A DNA stretch of 64,000 bases from Parasponia andersonii (GCA_002914805.1 JXTB01000175.1:446290-510289), one strand, 5' to 3'. Positions 1 through 11,985 are shown, counted from the stretch's first letter. Notes: generated from the letters alone by a model not told the origin. Numbers and translations are program-made.

Positions 1-998
1 TCTCACACATCTCAAAATTAAAAAAATGTCACACACTAACTAATCAACCGTCCTTTCAAAGAAGATGCTAAATATGCCAACTGCTGCTGCTTTTGCTTAT
101 TCATGATAAGAGCCATATATAATGAACAGTTTGATGAGACTGTTCGTTATGACTTCCACCTTACTCTTAAGATAAGGATAATAACCGAGGTACGAACAAC
201 TGAGAGAACTGACAGGATTTTGACATGCGACTCTGTCACCGCCTTAGAAATTAGCTCTTTTGACATTTTGGCCTCTCTTTTTTCAAAGGAATCCCTTTTT
301 GTTAGTTTCTTCTAGTTTTGAGCCAGGAAATATGACTTAGACTACAGAGCTCATTAATATGACATAATTTCTAGCAGAGTAGTAGTTTTCATACATATGA
401 TTGTGGTCCTTAACATATATCCATAACAACTAATATAGACTTACTACATTATAAGATATTTTCACCAAGTTTTACAAATGGTAATACAAAAACAGAACCT
501 CTCTAAGTCCTAATTTCTAAACCACCTTGCTTATCTGCGAGCCAAGCATTCCCTTCTGATCTGTGCCACAAATCAAATGAAATAACTTGAGACTTCTGAG
601 ATACAAAGACTCTTTCTTAAACAACTAATTAAACATTGTTACCAACAGCTCGTGTTAAAAACTTCAGAAATAAAATAAAACCAATAAAAAACCAATAAGC
701 TACTAGCTTAAGAGAAGTGGAAATCAATAATCATGAGGTCCGGATTTTAAGCCATTGAATGAATAGGTAGCTTCCTAAAGGCATGTCTCTTTTAATAGAT
801 TCATATTTCCATATCCATTAGTATACCAAAACTTTGGACCATCCTTTTGCAACTAGCTTTATCTAACAACAAAGCATAAAAAGAAGCAATGACAAAGAAG
901 GCCCCCAAAAATCTTCTAAATTGCATGCAGTACAGTACGTTGTAGATGGTGAAGATGTGTATTATAATCATAAAAACTAAAGTGCCATAGAAAGTCAC
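1..998. other. intergenic or 3' flank of the minus-strand gene
   Basis: No gene, LTR or transposon end was recognised here. Part of 700-998 may hold the last exon and 3' UTR of the minus-strand gene; one acceptor that keeps phase (TTGCAAAAG then GA TGG TCC, near 836) would give a short tail and a stop, but it cannot be chosen with confidence. Confidence 0.3.
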
Positions 999-1735
999 CT
1001 GACATTGACGATCGACAATATTTATGATATGTCATTTGCTTCATCTTTTCCTTGTGGACTAAAGATGGCCGATCCGGAACCATTTTTTCATGGAGATGAT
1101 GATCTTTGGATGCTTGGCCCTCTACCACCTTACTTGCAAACTCATTCTTGTCTTTCAGTGTTATTGAACTCCTAGAAACTTCCACAGTCACCCGTTTAAT
1201 GTATCGTTGAGGTCCTGAATTCAACACACGTTGAGAAGAAAAATAGCTTAGTGTGGTAGTCATCATAATCACGATTTCGTATTTGTGAAGCAACGGAATT
1301 AAGACAACGAACCAAGAAAAATAGCTAAATTAAGAGGCAACATTTTGATTAGTTACACTTTGTTGTGACACTTAAAATGTACTTTGCATCAGCACACAAC
1401 ATCTCAGTTAATTATTTCGGGTCAATAAATGACTACTATGATTCAAATGAATCATTAAAATTCAGAAGTATTCCATTTCTTCCCTAGTTCGAATTGCAAT
1501 TATTCAATAAGCTTCTCCAAGTGTTTCAGTTATTGTCAAATTGTCTAATATCATATGCATATCTAAACAACTGTGGCTCTTGTGTCTTTATTTATCGGAA
1601 TAAAGTGGCCCACACGTTAGTTAGTTATGCTTTTTTCTATCCTAACTATATGTTGATTATTGTCCTGTTTTTATTTCGTCTGTTATTCGTAATGATTTGA
1701 ATTAATGAAGTTCTGTTGCCCACTCTGCAGACGTC

Positions 1736-1768
<33 letters not shown>

Positions 1769-3764
1769 AAGAGCCTTTAACATATGCTAAGGTTAAACTT
1801 TCTAGCTAATACCCTTGCTTCCTTTGACCACCTCGATCATTCCAACCTAATGCGAGGTATAATCAGAAATTTGACTATTTCTCCCAATTCTCATTGTTCT
1901 AATTGTCCTTCAAGTTCCTACTCCGTCATACAGAGAAAAAAAGGTCTATTTGATACCAACTGATCTTCAAAGTGAGGCAAAGTTCCAACTTCCGATCCTA
2001 CGATAGAAGGAATACAATGAAAATCATGGACACGTGGTGCCATGTTGTCTCTTGGACTCCATAACATATTTTTCAAGGTCTCTTTTCCAGGACTAATTGA
2101 TAATACTATTTGAGACTTCAATCGTTACAGTCACCGAGCCACAATTTAACAAAACTTTACCACATGAGACTACGCTGGGAGAGACAAAGTCACTTGTATG
2201 ACGTTTGACTACTAAGAGAATACAACCCCAGTACCAGAAATGGACCAGTATCCCCACCCCGACACGTACATAACTGGTTTAGATTGTACTCTGGCATCAC
2301 ACTTTCCACTCCATTGACAAAAAGGGTTTCAAGAAGAAACTTATTCAAGTCCCTTCTCATATTTTTTTAAATAAATCTCAGCATCAATATGCTTTGATCT
2401 TATACCATCAACGGATTATAGTTGGAAACCAAAATCAACCAAAACATCTTGTCATACTTTTCCTACGCATTCGCAGACCGGCAACTCCTAGTATCTAAGG
2501 GAGAAAGCAGATAAATGTGTACACCATTGAATCAACCCACCTCTTAAGATATATAGACATCCTCATACGCCTCCCCAACAACCAATAGTCGTTCCACAAC
2601 ACAGAATTCAATAGAGTCAAAGCTGGCACTTAGTGTTGAAAACTAGTTCCCTTTGTCAACCACCAGGTTTAGATTTCCAACGTTTCATTTTCCCTATTGC
2701 CCCTAAACCTCAACCCTTTCCTACAACACCAGAGGTCTAGCAACCGAGACTATTCTGGCGCAATACATGTTCAGATTTAATGTATAAAAGTATAAGTAAT
2801 ACACCAGACCACCGAATGCCTTAATTCCAAAAGTTAACACACATTTATCTCATGAACAATCCTGAATTCAATTTTTAAAGGTGCCCATCTAAGAATCTAA
2901 TGGTGGATATTAATTATTACTTACCTCTAGTGAATAATGTAATAAGAGTTCAATAAACGAAACACTTTAGAAGAAGAAAATAGCAAGTAAAGCCTCAATG
3001 ACATATCATGGGGACACTAATTCAACAATGACCAAGACCAAAAACGACAATAAGACTAAGTCCTTAAAGCAAAAACGACATCAACTCCTCAAGAAAGCGT
3101 GGTTCTTCCAAAAATTTTCACGCAACTATCTTATCAACAATCCCGAATTCGATTTTCAAACATGCCCATGTTAGAATCAAACGATGGATATTATGTATCT
3201 CTAGTGAGTAACGTTCTCCAATGCAATCTTAATGAGCAATACCGAAAACGACAACCGAACTAATCCCTCAAAGCAACCATTTTAGCAAAAACAACATGAA
3301 TGAAACAGTAGTAGAAGTAGAATTAGTACCTTTTAGAGGAGAGACCAATGACTTAGAAGGAACAACCAAAGGAGCATACATGTAAGAATCGGACATCAGA
3401 TAGTCCCCAACCTTGTTTAGCAACCTATTGTCGTTTTCTTTAGCTTTTTCTTTCATTTCCACCGCTAAGAGAATAAACACTCAAAATCTTTAGAACCCAA
3501 TTTTTATTTATATATATATATAGATATAGATCAAATAAACGTAATAAAGCATGAGAATGGTTACTCACTCTTGAGGGAATGAAGGTCAGAACGTGAAGAA
3601 GAAGAAGAAGAAGAAGAAGAAGAGGTCAACGGAGCAAAGAAGTAAGAGTCAGATTTGAGATAGTTAACGACTTTCTTGAGGAGCAACTTCTTCTTGTTGC
3701 GCTTATTAATGGCTACTCTTTTCTTTTGTACTCCAAGCAAAATCTTCTTCTCCATGATCCCCAT
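999..3764 (-). CDS. small basic plant protein with duplicated YLxSDSYxxAPL motif (three-exon model, 3' end open)
   Basis: Exons read on the minus strand: 3764-3569, 3464-3330, 1214-999. The introns have GT-AG borders (A|GTGAGT to TCTCTTAG; AAAG|GTACTA to AATTCAG) and the reading frame is preserved across both joins, which is the main support. The start is MGIMEKK (ATG at 3764; a second ATG at 3755). Residues ~1-35 are strongly basic, followed by KKVVNYLKSDSYFFAPL and a run of ten Ser encoded by a TCT-type repeat. Exon 2 repeats the motif as NKVGDYLMSDSYMYAPL, so exons 1 and 2 look like an internal duplication. Exon 3 gives a moderately charged segment ending near KQMTYHKYCRSSMSG. About 182 residues are covered; a donor CAG|GTGACT at 999/998 suggests a further small 3' exon, otherwise the frame runs on to a stop near 916. 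I do not recognise the family and assign no function; the Lys/Arg-rich start could be a nuclear signal. Intron 2 (~2.1 kb) could hide another exon (an open stretch lies at 1918-2121 minus). Confidence 0.6.
1737..1770. repeat. T-run followed by A-run (self-complementary)
   Basis: About a dozen T are followed directly by about twenty A inside intron 2 of the minus-strand gene. It is palindromic low complexity and could be a MITE or retroposon scar; no TSD was found. Confidence 0.6.
2840..3280. repeat. imperfect tandem duplication inside intron 2
   Basis: The block at 2840-3075 (for example CCTGAATTCAATTTTTAAAG at 2861) recurs at 3121-3280 (CCCGAATTCGATTTTCAAAC at 3142). The offset is 281 bp at the left and about 205 bp at the right, so the second copy is shorter. 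It sits next to exon 2, itself a relative of exon 1, which suggests segmental duplication within the gene. Confidence 0.6.
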
Positions 3765-3960
3765 TACTAAATCTTTCAACTTTATAATAATAATATGACT
3801 AATATCTAAAGGACAACGAACTGAAACTCGGTTGGAAACAAGTACTCTTTTACTCTTGGCGGTTGGGATCGTTGTTAGACACGTGTCAGCCTGTGGCAGT
3901 TCTGAAATCATGACGTGTTCTTCTGGCTTTGGTGTCGGAAAAAGATAGAGACGCGTGGCT
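3765..3960 (-). promoter_or_regulatory. putative promoter with ABRE/G-box palindrome and CE3-like site
   Basis: Upstream of the ATG at 3764 lies a perfect 10-bp palindrome GACACGTGTC (3878-3887), which contains the ABRE core ACGTGTC on both strands. Further out are GACGTG (3912-3917) and ACGCGTGG (3951-3958), the latter resembling coupling element CE3. ABRE plus CE3 is a known abscisic-acid response arrangement; its use here is inference. No convincing TATA box at a normal distance was fixed. Confidence 0.4.
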
Positions 3961-3965
3961 ATTAG

Positions 3966-4879
3966 AGGACTACGTTGACCGTTTAGCCCTTCATTTGCTT
4001 TGCTAGTTTTGGGAACGTATCCCTTTGTCTACAGTAATGAAATACCAAAAAGTAGATAATCTTATCTTATCTTTACAGTATGGTTTGTTTTTTTTTTTTT
4101 CCGTTTAAAAAAAGAATAACAAAAGAAATATATTATAATTTTTTTTATAAAAAAGTACAAAGTTAAATAGATCAAACCATAAAACAGGAGCAAATTCGAT
4201 TATCACAATGTATTCAACAATTTTTACCCCAGTGAACAAAAGTAGAAGTTCCATAGCAATTGATGAAACCAAAACAGCTATGTAAAGCAATTAATTTTAG
4301 GAGTGGAGGTTTAAATCAAGTATCATAAAACAAAACAGTCGAAAAAATTTTGACGAAAAGGAAAAAATTAATCGAAATAGCCAATAATGAAACAAATAAA
4401 ATAAACAAAATTTCTGACCGAACAATTAAATTCACAGTTATGTTAATTTATCAATTTCTTTATAATAATTTTATTCCTAATTTTTAGTAGAAATTTATTT
4501 AAATTCCTGAAGCAATTGAAGGAGGTGAACTGTGGCATGAAATTTGACCAACGTAAACTAAATAAAATAAATAAATTAAATGCAAGCAGGTGAAGGGAAC
4601 TACGGCCCGCAAAAGAAAGCTCATTCACTTTTGTATAATACAGGATATCGAACCTATTTCCTACGAAACAACATGTCGTTTTATCGGCAATGAGAGCGTT
4701 CTAAGTCGGTAAGATTTTAGCGATTGTTGAAAGTTGAAATTTGGTTGGGGAACACTTGTTAACATAAAAAGAAGAAGGTCAAAAGATTAATCACAAAAGT
4801 CATAATTGTTAAGTGCATAGCGTCTTAATTTTTTCTTACATTTTATTCACATTTTTTTTTCCAATAAAATGAGGGTTAG
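3966..4879. other. AT-rich intergenic, nothing recognised
   Basis: Poly-T/A tracts and AT-rich DNA. Short open frames at 4105-4290 and 4443-4628 (minus) have no recognisable motif and look like chance frames. Confidence 0.4.
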
Positions 4880-5295
4880 TGGGACATTTGGTCCCTTGAC
4901 TATCTGCTTTGTTATGATTTGGTCTGTATAGTTTTAATTTGGCAATTAAATCCTTTAATTATGGGATTGTTGGCAATTCAGTTTTAAGTCGAAATGGCCA
5001 TTGAATAGGTAACGGAGAAAGATAGCGTTAAAAAATGAAAACTAGAGACAAAAAAAAAAAAGAAAAGAAGGAAAAAAAGGCAACAAAAACGTGCTATTGA
5101 GAGAACAACCCAGAATAAAAAAGAGGGAAAAAACGACAGCCTAATACCAAAGAATCCAAAGTATCCGGAAATATTTTTTGCAAAATCTAAACTAAACTAA
5201 TTATCGAATTGAGAATGAAAACCCTAAAGAAACTAAGGATTGTTTTTTTTTTTTTATGTAAAATTGTGTTTATGAGAATGAAGCATCAAAGAAGT

Positions 5296-7493
5296 TGTAA
5301 AAACCTGGAATTTTCGAGGGTAATTTGGACATTTTACCAATTTTTCGGATAAAATATTGTGGGGACTAATTTGCAAAAGTTCAGATGGACTAAATTACAA
5401 ATTTTGGGGGACTAGATTGATAGAGATTTGAAATTTTGGGAACTTATGTGTAATTTTTGAAAAATTGTACAGCCCTATAAGAATGGGCCACGTGCACATC
5501 TTCTTTCCTCTCTCTCTCTCCTCTCTCCTCCCTCCTCCGAAACCTCTCTTTCTCTCTCCTCTCTTCTCCCTCTCGGCTGAGCCTCTGCAGAACCGCCGCC
5601 TGCCGCCGTCCGGGCCGCCCACCGACCGGCGTTGCCTCGCCTCGCCGCCACAAAGCTTCGCCGCCTATCCCCGCTCGCTGTTGCCGCCTGGTTCGCCGGG
5701 AAAAGCCATTAAAGCCGATTTGAGCTCTTTCGGAAATTCGGCCACCGGCGACGATTCCGGCCACCTTTCGGCCTCAAACTGGTCTTGTTGGATTCGTATC
5801 GTCGTAAGGATCATCAAGGTATATACATCTCAACTCCATTTTGCCCGGATTGAAAGTTGCCATTTTTGGTCATTTCAAGTTTTTGGGTGTTGTTCTCGAT
5901 CCGACCGTTGGATTGTAATTTTAACTACATTTTTGGAATGTACTCGGAAAATGGAGAAGTTTGATATATATATTGTGTAGTTTGGTGATCGGCACAAAAA
6001 TCGAGATCAGACGGTCAAGATTTTATCTCGTTTTGCATGCCACCGGTCCGATGTGGACCCGGATCCGAATTGGACAAGTTATATGTCTAACCTAGCTATT
6101 TTGGGTGCTAGGAATTCAGTGAAGAGGTCCGTTTGTGGAATTGAAGCTCCAGTGAGAAAGTTGATTTTTCGCACGAGGACGATCGAGGGCTTGGAATTGG
6201 TTCTCGACCCTCCGGGTGATCGTCAACGACACTTTAAGGGCTCAATAGCGTGGTGTCACTATTCTGTTGAGGTAGGGGTTTAGTTAGCTTCGTTTTATAC
6301 CGTTTTTGAGTTAAAACTTATTTTCTGCAACATATAAGAATAAGCGTGTTTTTAATGATTTGAATTATATGTGATGGAATCTAGTTATACAATATATACT
6401 GTACTGCTCTTGGAATTTGCTGTGTATAGGTTATTTTGGGTATATCAAAAATAGGGCCGTTATGCTGCCCGTTTTTCTATAAAATCCTATTATGCATGTT
6501 TTATTGAAAAACCAGTGTACAGTAGTTTTTACACTTCAGTTCTGTATTGCACGTATCATAAGATCATACATGAGCACCGTGTTAGCATCGTGGGTTTTAC
6601 AGTGTAGCACTGCATGTCCCACCATCGGTGAAAGTCTGTAAACTTGCGCAAGGTCTTGTTACTTCTGATTACCTCCCCATTTGGCAGGTGTAGGCAATTC
6701 GGTTGCCCCTCCAGGTTTGGTAGGCGACACATAGGTGTCTCCTCTGAGTATAGGCTTAGGTATCAGGCAGGCTGTTAGGTACACTTAGTGCCATCATCCT
6801 GAGTTTCCACAGATGAGAGGATGTGAGCTCATGGGTATGGGTTGATTTGTGTCATGTGCATATGGAGTGATGGTTTTTATTAAACTGTTATATATATATT
6901 GGCTCCCGGTTTGGATTATATATATATGTGTGTGTATGTTTTGGATTGAACTAACCATGCAGGAGATTCCCATCACTAAACTAATTTTTCCAGAGGTAAC
7001 TATTTTCCTACTGGGCATTGTATGCTCACCCCCTACCTTCCTCCTCAGGTGGTGTCCAGTGCGATCTTGGTGATCAAGAGGAGTAAGAGGTCATCCTGAT
7101 TGCAGTTCGCCTCTTGGTAATGCTAGGAGTTTGTTGTCATAGTCTTTGGACTATTTGGAATTTTATGTTAGCATTGAACCAAGATTACTGCTTTCTATTT
7201 TGTCTGCAAACTTATGTATGCCATTCTGATATTGGACATCTGTTGTGAATGATGATGATGCGGAGTTTGGTTTTTTTTTTATTAATTTTATGTTTTCAAG
7301 TAATTGTTCAATTTATGTTTGGTGGTGTATACGAACTGTGGGAGTGGTTCACGGGATGGAATTCTGAATATTTTATTTAAATGGACTGTTTTTATAAAAA
7401 CTAGAACTTTTGACACTTTTCAAATAAATTAAGGAATTTCCCACCTTTGTGAAATTCCCTTTCTGCCACTAGTCCGGATTTTGGGTCGTCACA
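5296..7493 (+). mobile_element. solo LTR, 2198 bp, TSD GAAGT
   Basis: It begins TGTAAAAACC, ends GGGTCGTCACA, and is flanked by perfect 5-bp TSDs GAAGT (5291-5295 and 7494-7498). There is no coding pol or gag and no second LTR, so it is the product of LTR-LTR recombination of a probable Ty3/gypsy element. A TATA-like CCCTATAAG (about 5473) is followed by a CT-rich leader and an unusually GC-rich tract (5580-5770), which produces a spurious 171-codon open frame (5465-5980). Confidence 0.85.
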
Positions 7494-7965
7494 GAAGTCC
7501 TATCCATACATAGGGTATCAAATCAAAGTCAAATGTTACAACAAACTAGAATTAGCAAATAAAATTGGCGAAAAATAAAATAAAAGAAAAGACCTTTGTT
7601 AAATCATGCAAATCAAAATGTTCCACAACAAAGAAAGCAATCATTTCATTGATTTCACCAAACAATAACCGTTTGTCTGAGTATTATTGAATGTAAAAAA
7701 CCACAAAATAGATCAAGGAAAAAAAATGAAAAAATGCATAGGGGATTTAAAAATCATCAACGACACCACATCTTGAAGCAACTCTGTTGAGAACCGAGCC
7801 CCTTTTTTTTCTTGGGCTAGTTTTTTTATGATATACCATTGAAGCATTGTTCAAGTCTACGCCTGCTGAGTTCCTAACTTGGTAGCTTTCCTAGTTTTGG
7901 AGAAATAGGAATTGTGTACGAGGGAGTAGGGACGCATAAAAGAAGATGGAGTGAAATTCTTATTG
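7494..7965. other. interior of the inverted-repeat element, no gene
   Basis: AT-rich sequence between the solo LTR and the next TIR element. It contains short stretches of ordinary complexity near 7740-7950, such as ACCACATCTTGAAGCAACTC, that could be a captured host fragment, but no frame or family was recognised. Confidence 0.3.
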
Positions 7966-8820
7966 TATATACGGTAAAACCTGTGTAAATTAATACTCTT
8001 GGGACTAGCAAAAATTATTATTTTACTAAAGTTATTTATCTATCAATAAATGAATAATTTATTAATTTATTAAAAAGTAGATATTTATTAATTTATAAGG
8101 TAGTATGAGTTGAATATTTGTATTTTTTTCTCCTAAAATAAGTGTATGACCTACAATAATAAAAATTAGATACAATTAAAGTTAATGTGTACACACAAAA
8201 AAAAAAAAAATTAAAAGTTAACATATATATACATAGAAGTTCATATATACTGTTTGCACATAAATAAAATTCTAATACATCAAAAAATTAAGAAGTAGAC
8301 ATACATACATTAAATGTATTTTAAAGTTTAATACCTTATAAGATAGGCATTTTCAAAAAAAAAAAAAAGAAAGAAAAAATTTTATAAGATATGTTATTTC
8401 AAGATGTTTCACGTATATTGAACATAATATCTATAAATAGTCATAAGTTTTAGTTCTAAAATCCAAATCATTAAAAATAAATTCCAAATCACATTACGAA
8501 TGTATTATATACATTCTGATAACTAGAGATACAAGTGAGTTCAATTTAAATACAAATAATAAGCAAACAACTTTGAATACGTATCGAAAAGAAAAGAATT
8601 AAGAAAATAGATATCTAGAAAAAATCTCATTAATATTGTGAATGTTTATGTATTATTTCTCTATGTATTTAATGAATTACTAATTTACATACTTGATAGG
8701 CTCTAAAGGAATTGTAAAAAAATTATTATCTTATACATTAAGCAAGAATATTAATTTAATATATACATTGGCCAGACTGTTAATCGAACATTAATTTATT
8801 GAGATTTTACTATATATATA
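7966..8820. mobile_element. AT-rich TIR element (~855 bp), class unsure
   Basis: The left end TATATACGGTAAAACCTGTG (7966) matches the reverse complement of the right end (ATTTATTGAGATTTTACTAT region, to 8820): GTAAAAyCT...TAAATTAAT is shared in inverted orientation. The interior is AT-rich and non-coding. Flanking TA runs hide any TSD. Probably a non-autonomous DNA transposon. Confidence 0.45.
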
Positions 8821-9020
8821 TTTCTGGGATTGCTGCAAGAACCATTTTTTTTTAAACCCTCATGTGCTATGCACATGCTTTTTTCGTTACCTATTTGACA
8901 GCCATATCCAATTAAGACTGAATTGCCAATAATGTATAAATTAAAGAACTTAATTATAAAAATTGAAACTAAAGGAACGAAATCATAACAACTCGCATAG
9001 TCAAGAGACCAAATGTGCTA

Positions 9021-9560
9021 ATAACCCTATATTGGGTGGGAACAAAGTCTCACATTAGTAAAACATAGAGAAAGAATGAGTTTATAAGAGATTCGGATAC
9101 TATTCTCAATGAGTTGATATTTTGAGATAGAACTTCAACCCTTTCTAGGAACCTTTGTCGCGACACCCTAAATAATATATATTTGAGTTAATCAAATAGT
9201 ATTAGTGTTTTGTCAACATAAATAGATAAGGTGATGACTTATTTTTAAACTGCTGTATGCTTGAATATGGAAGGGGTTACGTAGCAAAAATTTCAACATC
9301 ATTTTTTTAATACTAACTTATGTAGAATGTAATAAGTTGTCACCATTAAAGTTGATTTAGTAGTTTTCTATACTTTGTTAACTATGATTTTCAGTAGTTA
9401 AACTTGATGAGAGCATAATTATACATATTTTATCCGAAGTCTAATTTTGTTAGTCATTTTGATTTAACTTGTATTTTCTAATTTTATTATTTTTCTTGAA
9501 TATTAAAATAATAACAATTTTGAGGATAGATCACAAATTCCAGCAAGAAAAGATATACAA
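9021..9560. other. AT-rich intergenic with weak USE/TATA-like pair
   Basis: AGTCTCACATTAG at about 9047 followed by TTTATAAG about 30 bp on recalls the USE-TATA layout of plant snRNA promoters, but no snRNA sequence follows. Otherwise nothing. Confidence 0.2.
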
Positions 9561-9578
9561 TAATGATAAAGTAAAATG

Positions 9579-10340
9579 AGTATTTATAAGAAATGACCTT
9601 TCTTAAAGATCAATTTACAAAATGGCCTTTTTTTTTTTAAACCTATGTAATAAATAACCGTTTTATAATTTTATTTTGAATAAATAGCTGTTGTTTAGTT
9701 GATTTATTTTTTTATAAAGTAAATAAATTTTTGAAATAGTATATCAATTTTTTAAAATTTTTGAAATAGTATATCAATTTTTTAAAAAATAAATCAATTT
9801 TCAAAAAAAAAATCAATATATTTTGACATGCTAAATAAAATACGGCTATTTTTTAATAATTTTTAAAAGTCTACTATTTTTTTAAGAGTGTTTGGAAACT
9901 GACCATTTTATAAACTATGATCCAAAATTCAGAATCCTAAGTAAAATTCCTTCTTAAATAGATGGGCTTGACCCCAATAAAAAGCCCGTACGCTTTAATG
10001 GGATCAGCCGATTACATCGGCCCAATTAATTGAATTGAAGAAATAGTAGTTCTAAGAAATGTCCCTTTTTAGATTAATTTAAAAAATAACCATTTTTTAC
10101 ACCTATTTAATAAATGAACGTTTTACAATTTTATTTGGATAAATAGCTTGTTTTAGTTGATCAATTTTTTAAAAAATAAATCAATTTTAATAATAATAAA
10201 TCAATATATTTTGATCTATTAAATATGAATAACAACCATTTTTTAAATGAATTTAAAAATTTGACTATTTTTAAAATTTTTTGAAAAAATTCCACTTTTC
10301 GAACAATGATCCAAAATTCAGTTATTTAGTTAAAAAGCCC
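9579..10340. repeat. two diverged direct copies of an AT-rich repeat
   Basis: 9579-9955 and 10049-10340 run in parallel: AAGAAATG, then TAATAAATAACCGTTTTATA versus TAATAAATGAACGTTTTACA, then AAATCAATATATTTTGA in both, ending in ATGATCCAAAATTCAG in both. The first copy also holds a local duplication of ATTTTTGAAATAGTATATCA (two copies, about 9730-9780). The second copy is about 85 bp shorter. Class unknown. Confidence 0.65.
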
Positions 10341-10763
10341 TTGAAGAAAAGATGGAAAATGATAGCTAGCTTTACTTTCTCTCAAAAATGACAAACCTAT
10401 GGCCTCAAAAATAATTATGACCTAAAATTGTATTTGTCTAATAACTTCTGAAAGAGGCGGTGACATACTTGTAAATATAGCTATCGTTCAAAATAACGTT
10501 TATAAAGATAAATATCATATTTACTAATGAATAATGGAAAGAAAAGAAATGGAATATGTTTAAAGAGCAATAAGAATTAATCAAAAATAGTGTTATCCTT
10601 TCAAATTTTAATTAACTATGTGAATGATTTTCCAAAATTGTTTGCTACAAATAGATAAGTAAATATATGAATGGAAGATAAAGGGAATCACTTTTCTAAT
10701 TCTCATTCCTTTTCCAATCCATTGCGGATTATTAAACATTGCCAAAATGTGAAATACTAGACT

Positions 10764-10860
10764 TGAGAGATTTGTTGGCTTAGTGGTTGGGCAAGCTGGG
10801 ATCATGAATCTTGCTTGTGTTCAAATTCCAATGACTTCACTTCGTAATTTTTTACCTATT
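10764..10860 (+). mobile_element. SINE-like tRNA-derived head
   Basis: The A box TGGCTTAGTGG (10776-10786) matches the Pol III consensus, and a near B box GTTCAAATTCC lies at 10819-10829, 43 bp downstream, the geometry of a tRNA-derived SINE head. A T-rich tract follows. No TSD was established. Confidence 0.5.
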
Positions 10861-11154
10861 GTCGTATTTTCCCATTTGTTTTGCTATTTTTAAATGCTTT
10901 TTTCATTTTTTTCTTCACTTTTTTTCCCGATTTTTTCCTCATTAAACATACTCCCTTCCTCTTTTTTTTTTTTTTTTTCCGTCGATCTTCAAAAACAGAA
11001 TATATCTTTTTTTTTTTTTTGCAATTTTCCTTTTATTTTTTCTTCATTTTCTTCTCTTATTAATTTTATTTTTTTTCTTCACCTGTTTTTCCAATTTACA
11101 TTCTCAATAATTATGCTTTTTTTTTCCTCCCTAATTTTAGTTTCATGTAACTAA
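10861..11154 (+). repeat. pyrimidine/T-rich low-complexity tract
   Basis: Long T and CT runs. The Phe-rich open frames here (10881-11154) are composition artefacts. Confidence 0.7.
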
Positions 11155-11985
11155 AATAGTTTCTAATAATTAAGCTAAAAAAAGTTATTGGAAACTTCTG
11201 AAAACCAATTTAGTTGCTAAAACTAGAAACCAATTTCATTATTGGAAACCAAAAACTAATTTTATTAATTTGATTACTTAAAACTAAAAAAACCAAATTG
11301 GTTTCTACAGATAACCAAAAGCCAAATAAAACTAGCAACAAAATTAGTTAGAAAATCGGATTTTGCGAAACTAGTAATAAAATGGATTACAAAAAACCAG
11401 TAATTATTATTATATCTTTAAAATTTAGAACTAAAAACTAATAACAAAATTAGTTCTTAGAAACTAATAAATTATTAGAAACTCGAAATTAGAAACTAGT
11501 AACAACATTTATGATAAAAGCAAATATATTTCTAGTAGGAACTAGTAATCTAATTGGTTTGGAAACTAGAAATTCAAAATCAACAAGCAATTTGATTATT
11601 GGAAACTAGAAACTAAATTGGTTAGTAACAATAAATAATAACTAAACTGGATCCTAAAAACTAGAAACCATTAGCAAAATGAATTAGTAGATTGATTACT
11701 GTAAACTAGAAACTAACACTAAAACGAGTTAAAAAATATAGTTTTCTTAAACCAGCAATGAAATTGAAAATCAAAAACTAATTCGAATTATGGAATATTG
11801 TCACCAGTATTATAACTTATCACTAGTGAAACTAATAATTAAATTGGTTATTAGTTACTCTTGAAATTAGTAGTCAAACTGGTTAGGATAAACTAGAAAT
11901 CAATTTGGATTTAATTAATAAAAACTAGCAAGAAACGAGGAATGAAATATATTTTGGTAACCAATTTGGTTAGTTAGGTTATTAG
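11155..11985. repeat. degenerate repeat block of AAACTAGAAACCAAATTGG-type units
   Basis: For about 830 bp the sequence is built of variants of short motifs: AAACTAGAAAC, ACTAGTAAC, AAATTGGTTA, GGAAACTAGAAAC. Spacing is irregular (about 20-45 bp). It lies between two SINE-like heads that face each other. It could be an eroded minisatellite; class unknown. Confidence 0.6.

Larger units (their letters stand above)
4880..9020. mobile_element. inverted-repeat pair (~130 bp arms), probable old MULE-type element with inserts
   Basis: The left arm at about 4889-5015 (ACATTTGGTCCCTTGACTAT... to AATAGGTAACG) matches the reverse complement of about 8885-9015 (ACATTTGGTCTCTTGACTAT... to AATAGGTAACG) along its whole length. 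Between the arms are a solo LTR (5296-7493) and a smaller TIR element (7966-8820); without them the core is about 1.1 kb. Long arms suggest a MULE. I searched for a 9-bp TSD at GGGTTA/TAACCC and found none, so the exact ends and class remain open. Confidence 0.55.

Noticed and set aside
1918-2121. 67-codon minus-strand frame in intron 2 as an extra exon
   Set aside because: Adjacent exons already join in phase without it and no clear acceptor/donor pair in phase was found; kept only as a possibility.
5465-5980. 171-codon plus-strand open frame
   Set aside because: Lies wholly in the leader of a solo LTR with a defined TSD; Ser/Pro/Arg-rich low-complexity product from the GC-rich tract; no family motif.
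9040-9100. USE/TATA-like pair suggesting an snRNA gene
   Set aside because: USE deviates from RTCCCACATCG and no snRNA-like sequence follows.
10881-11154. Phe-rich open frames
   Set aside because: Pure consequence of a T-rich tract.
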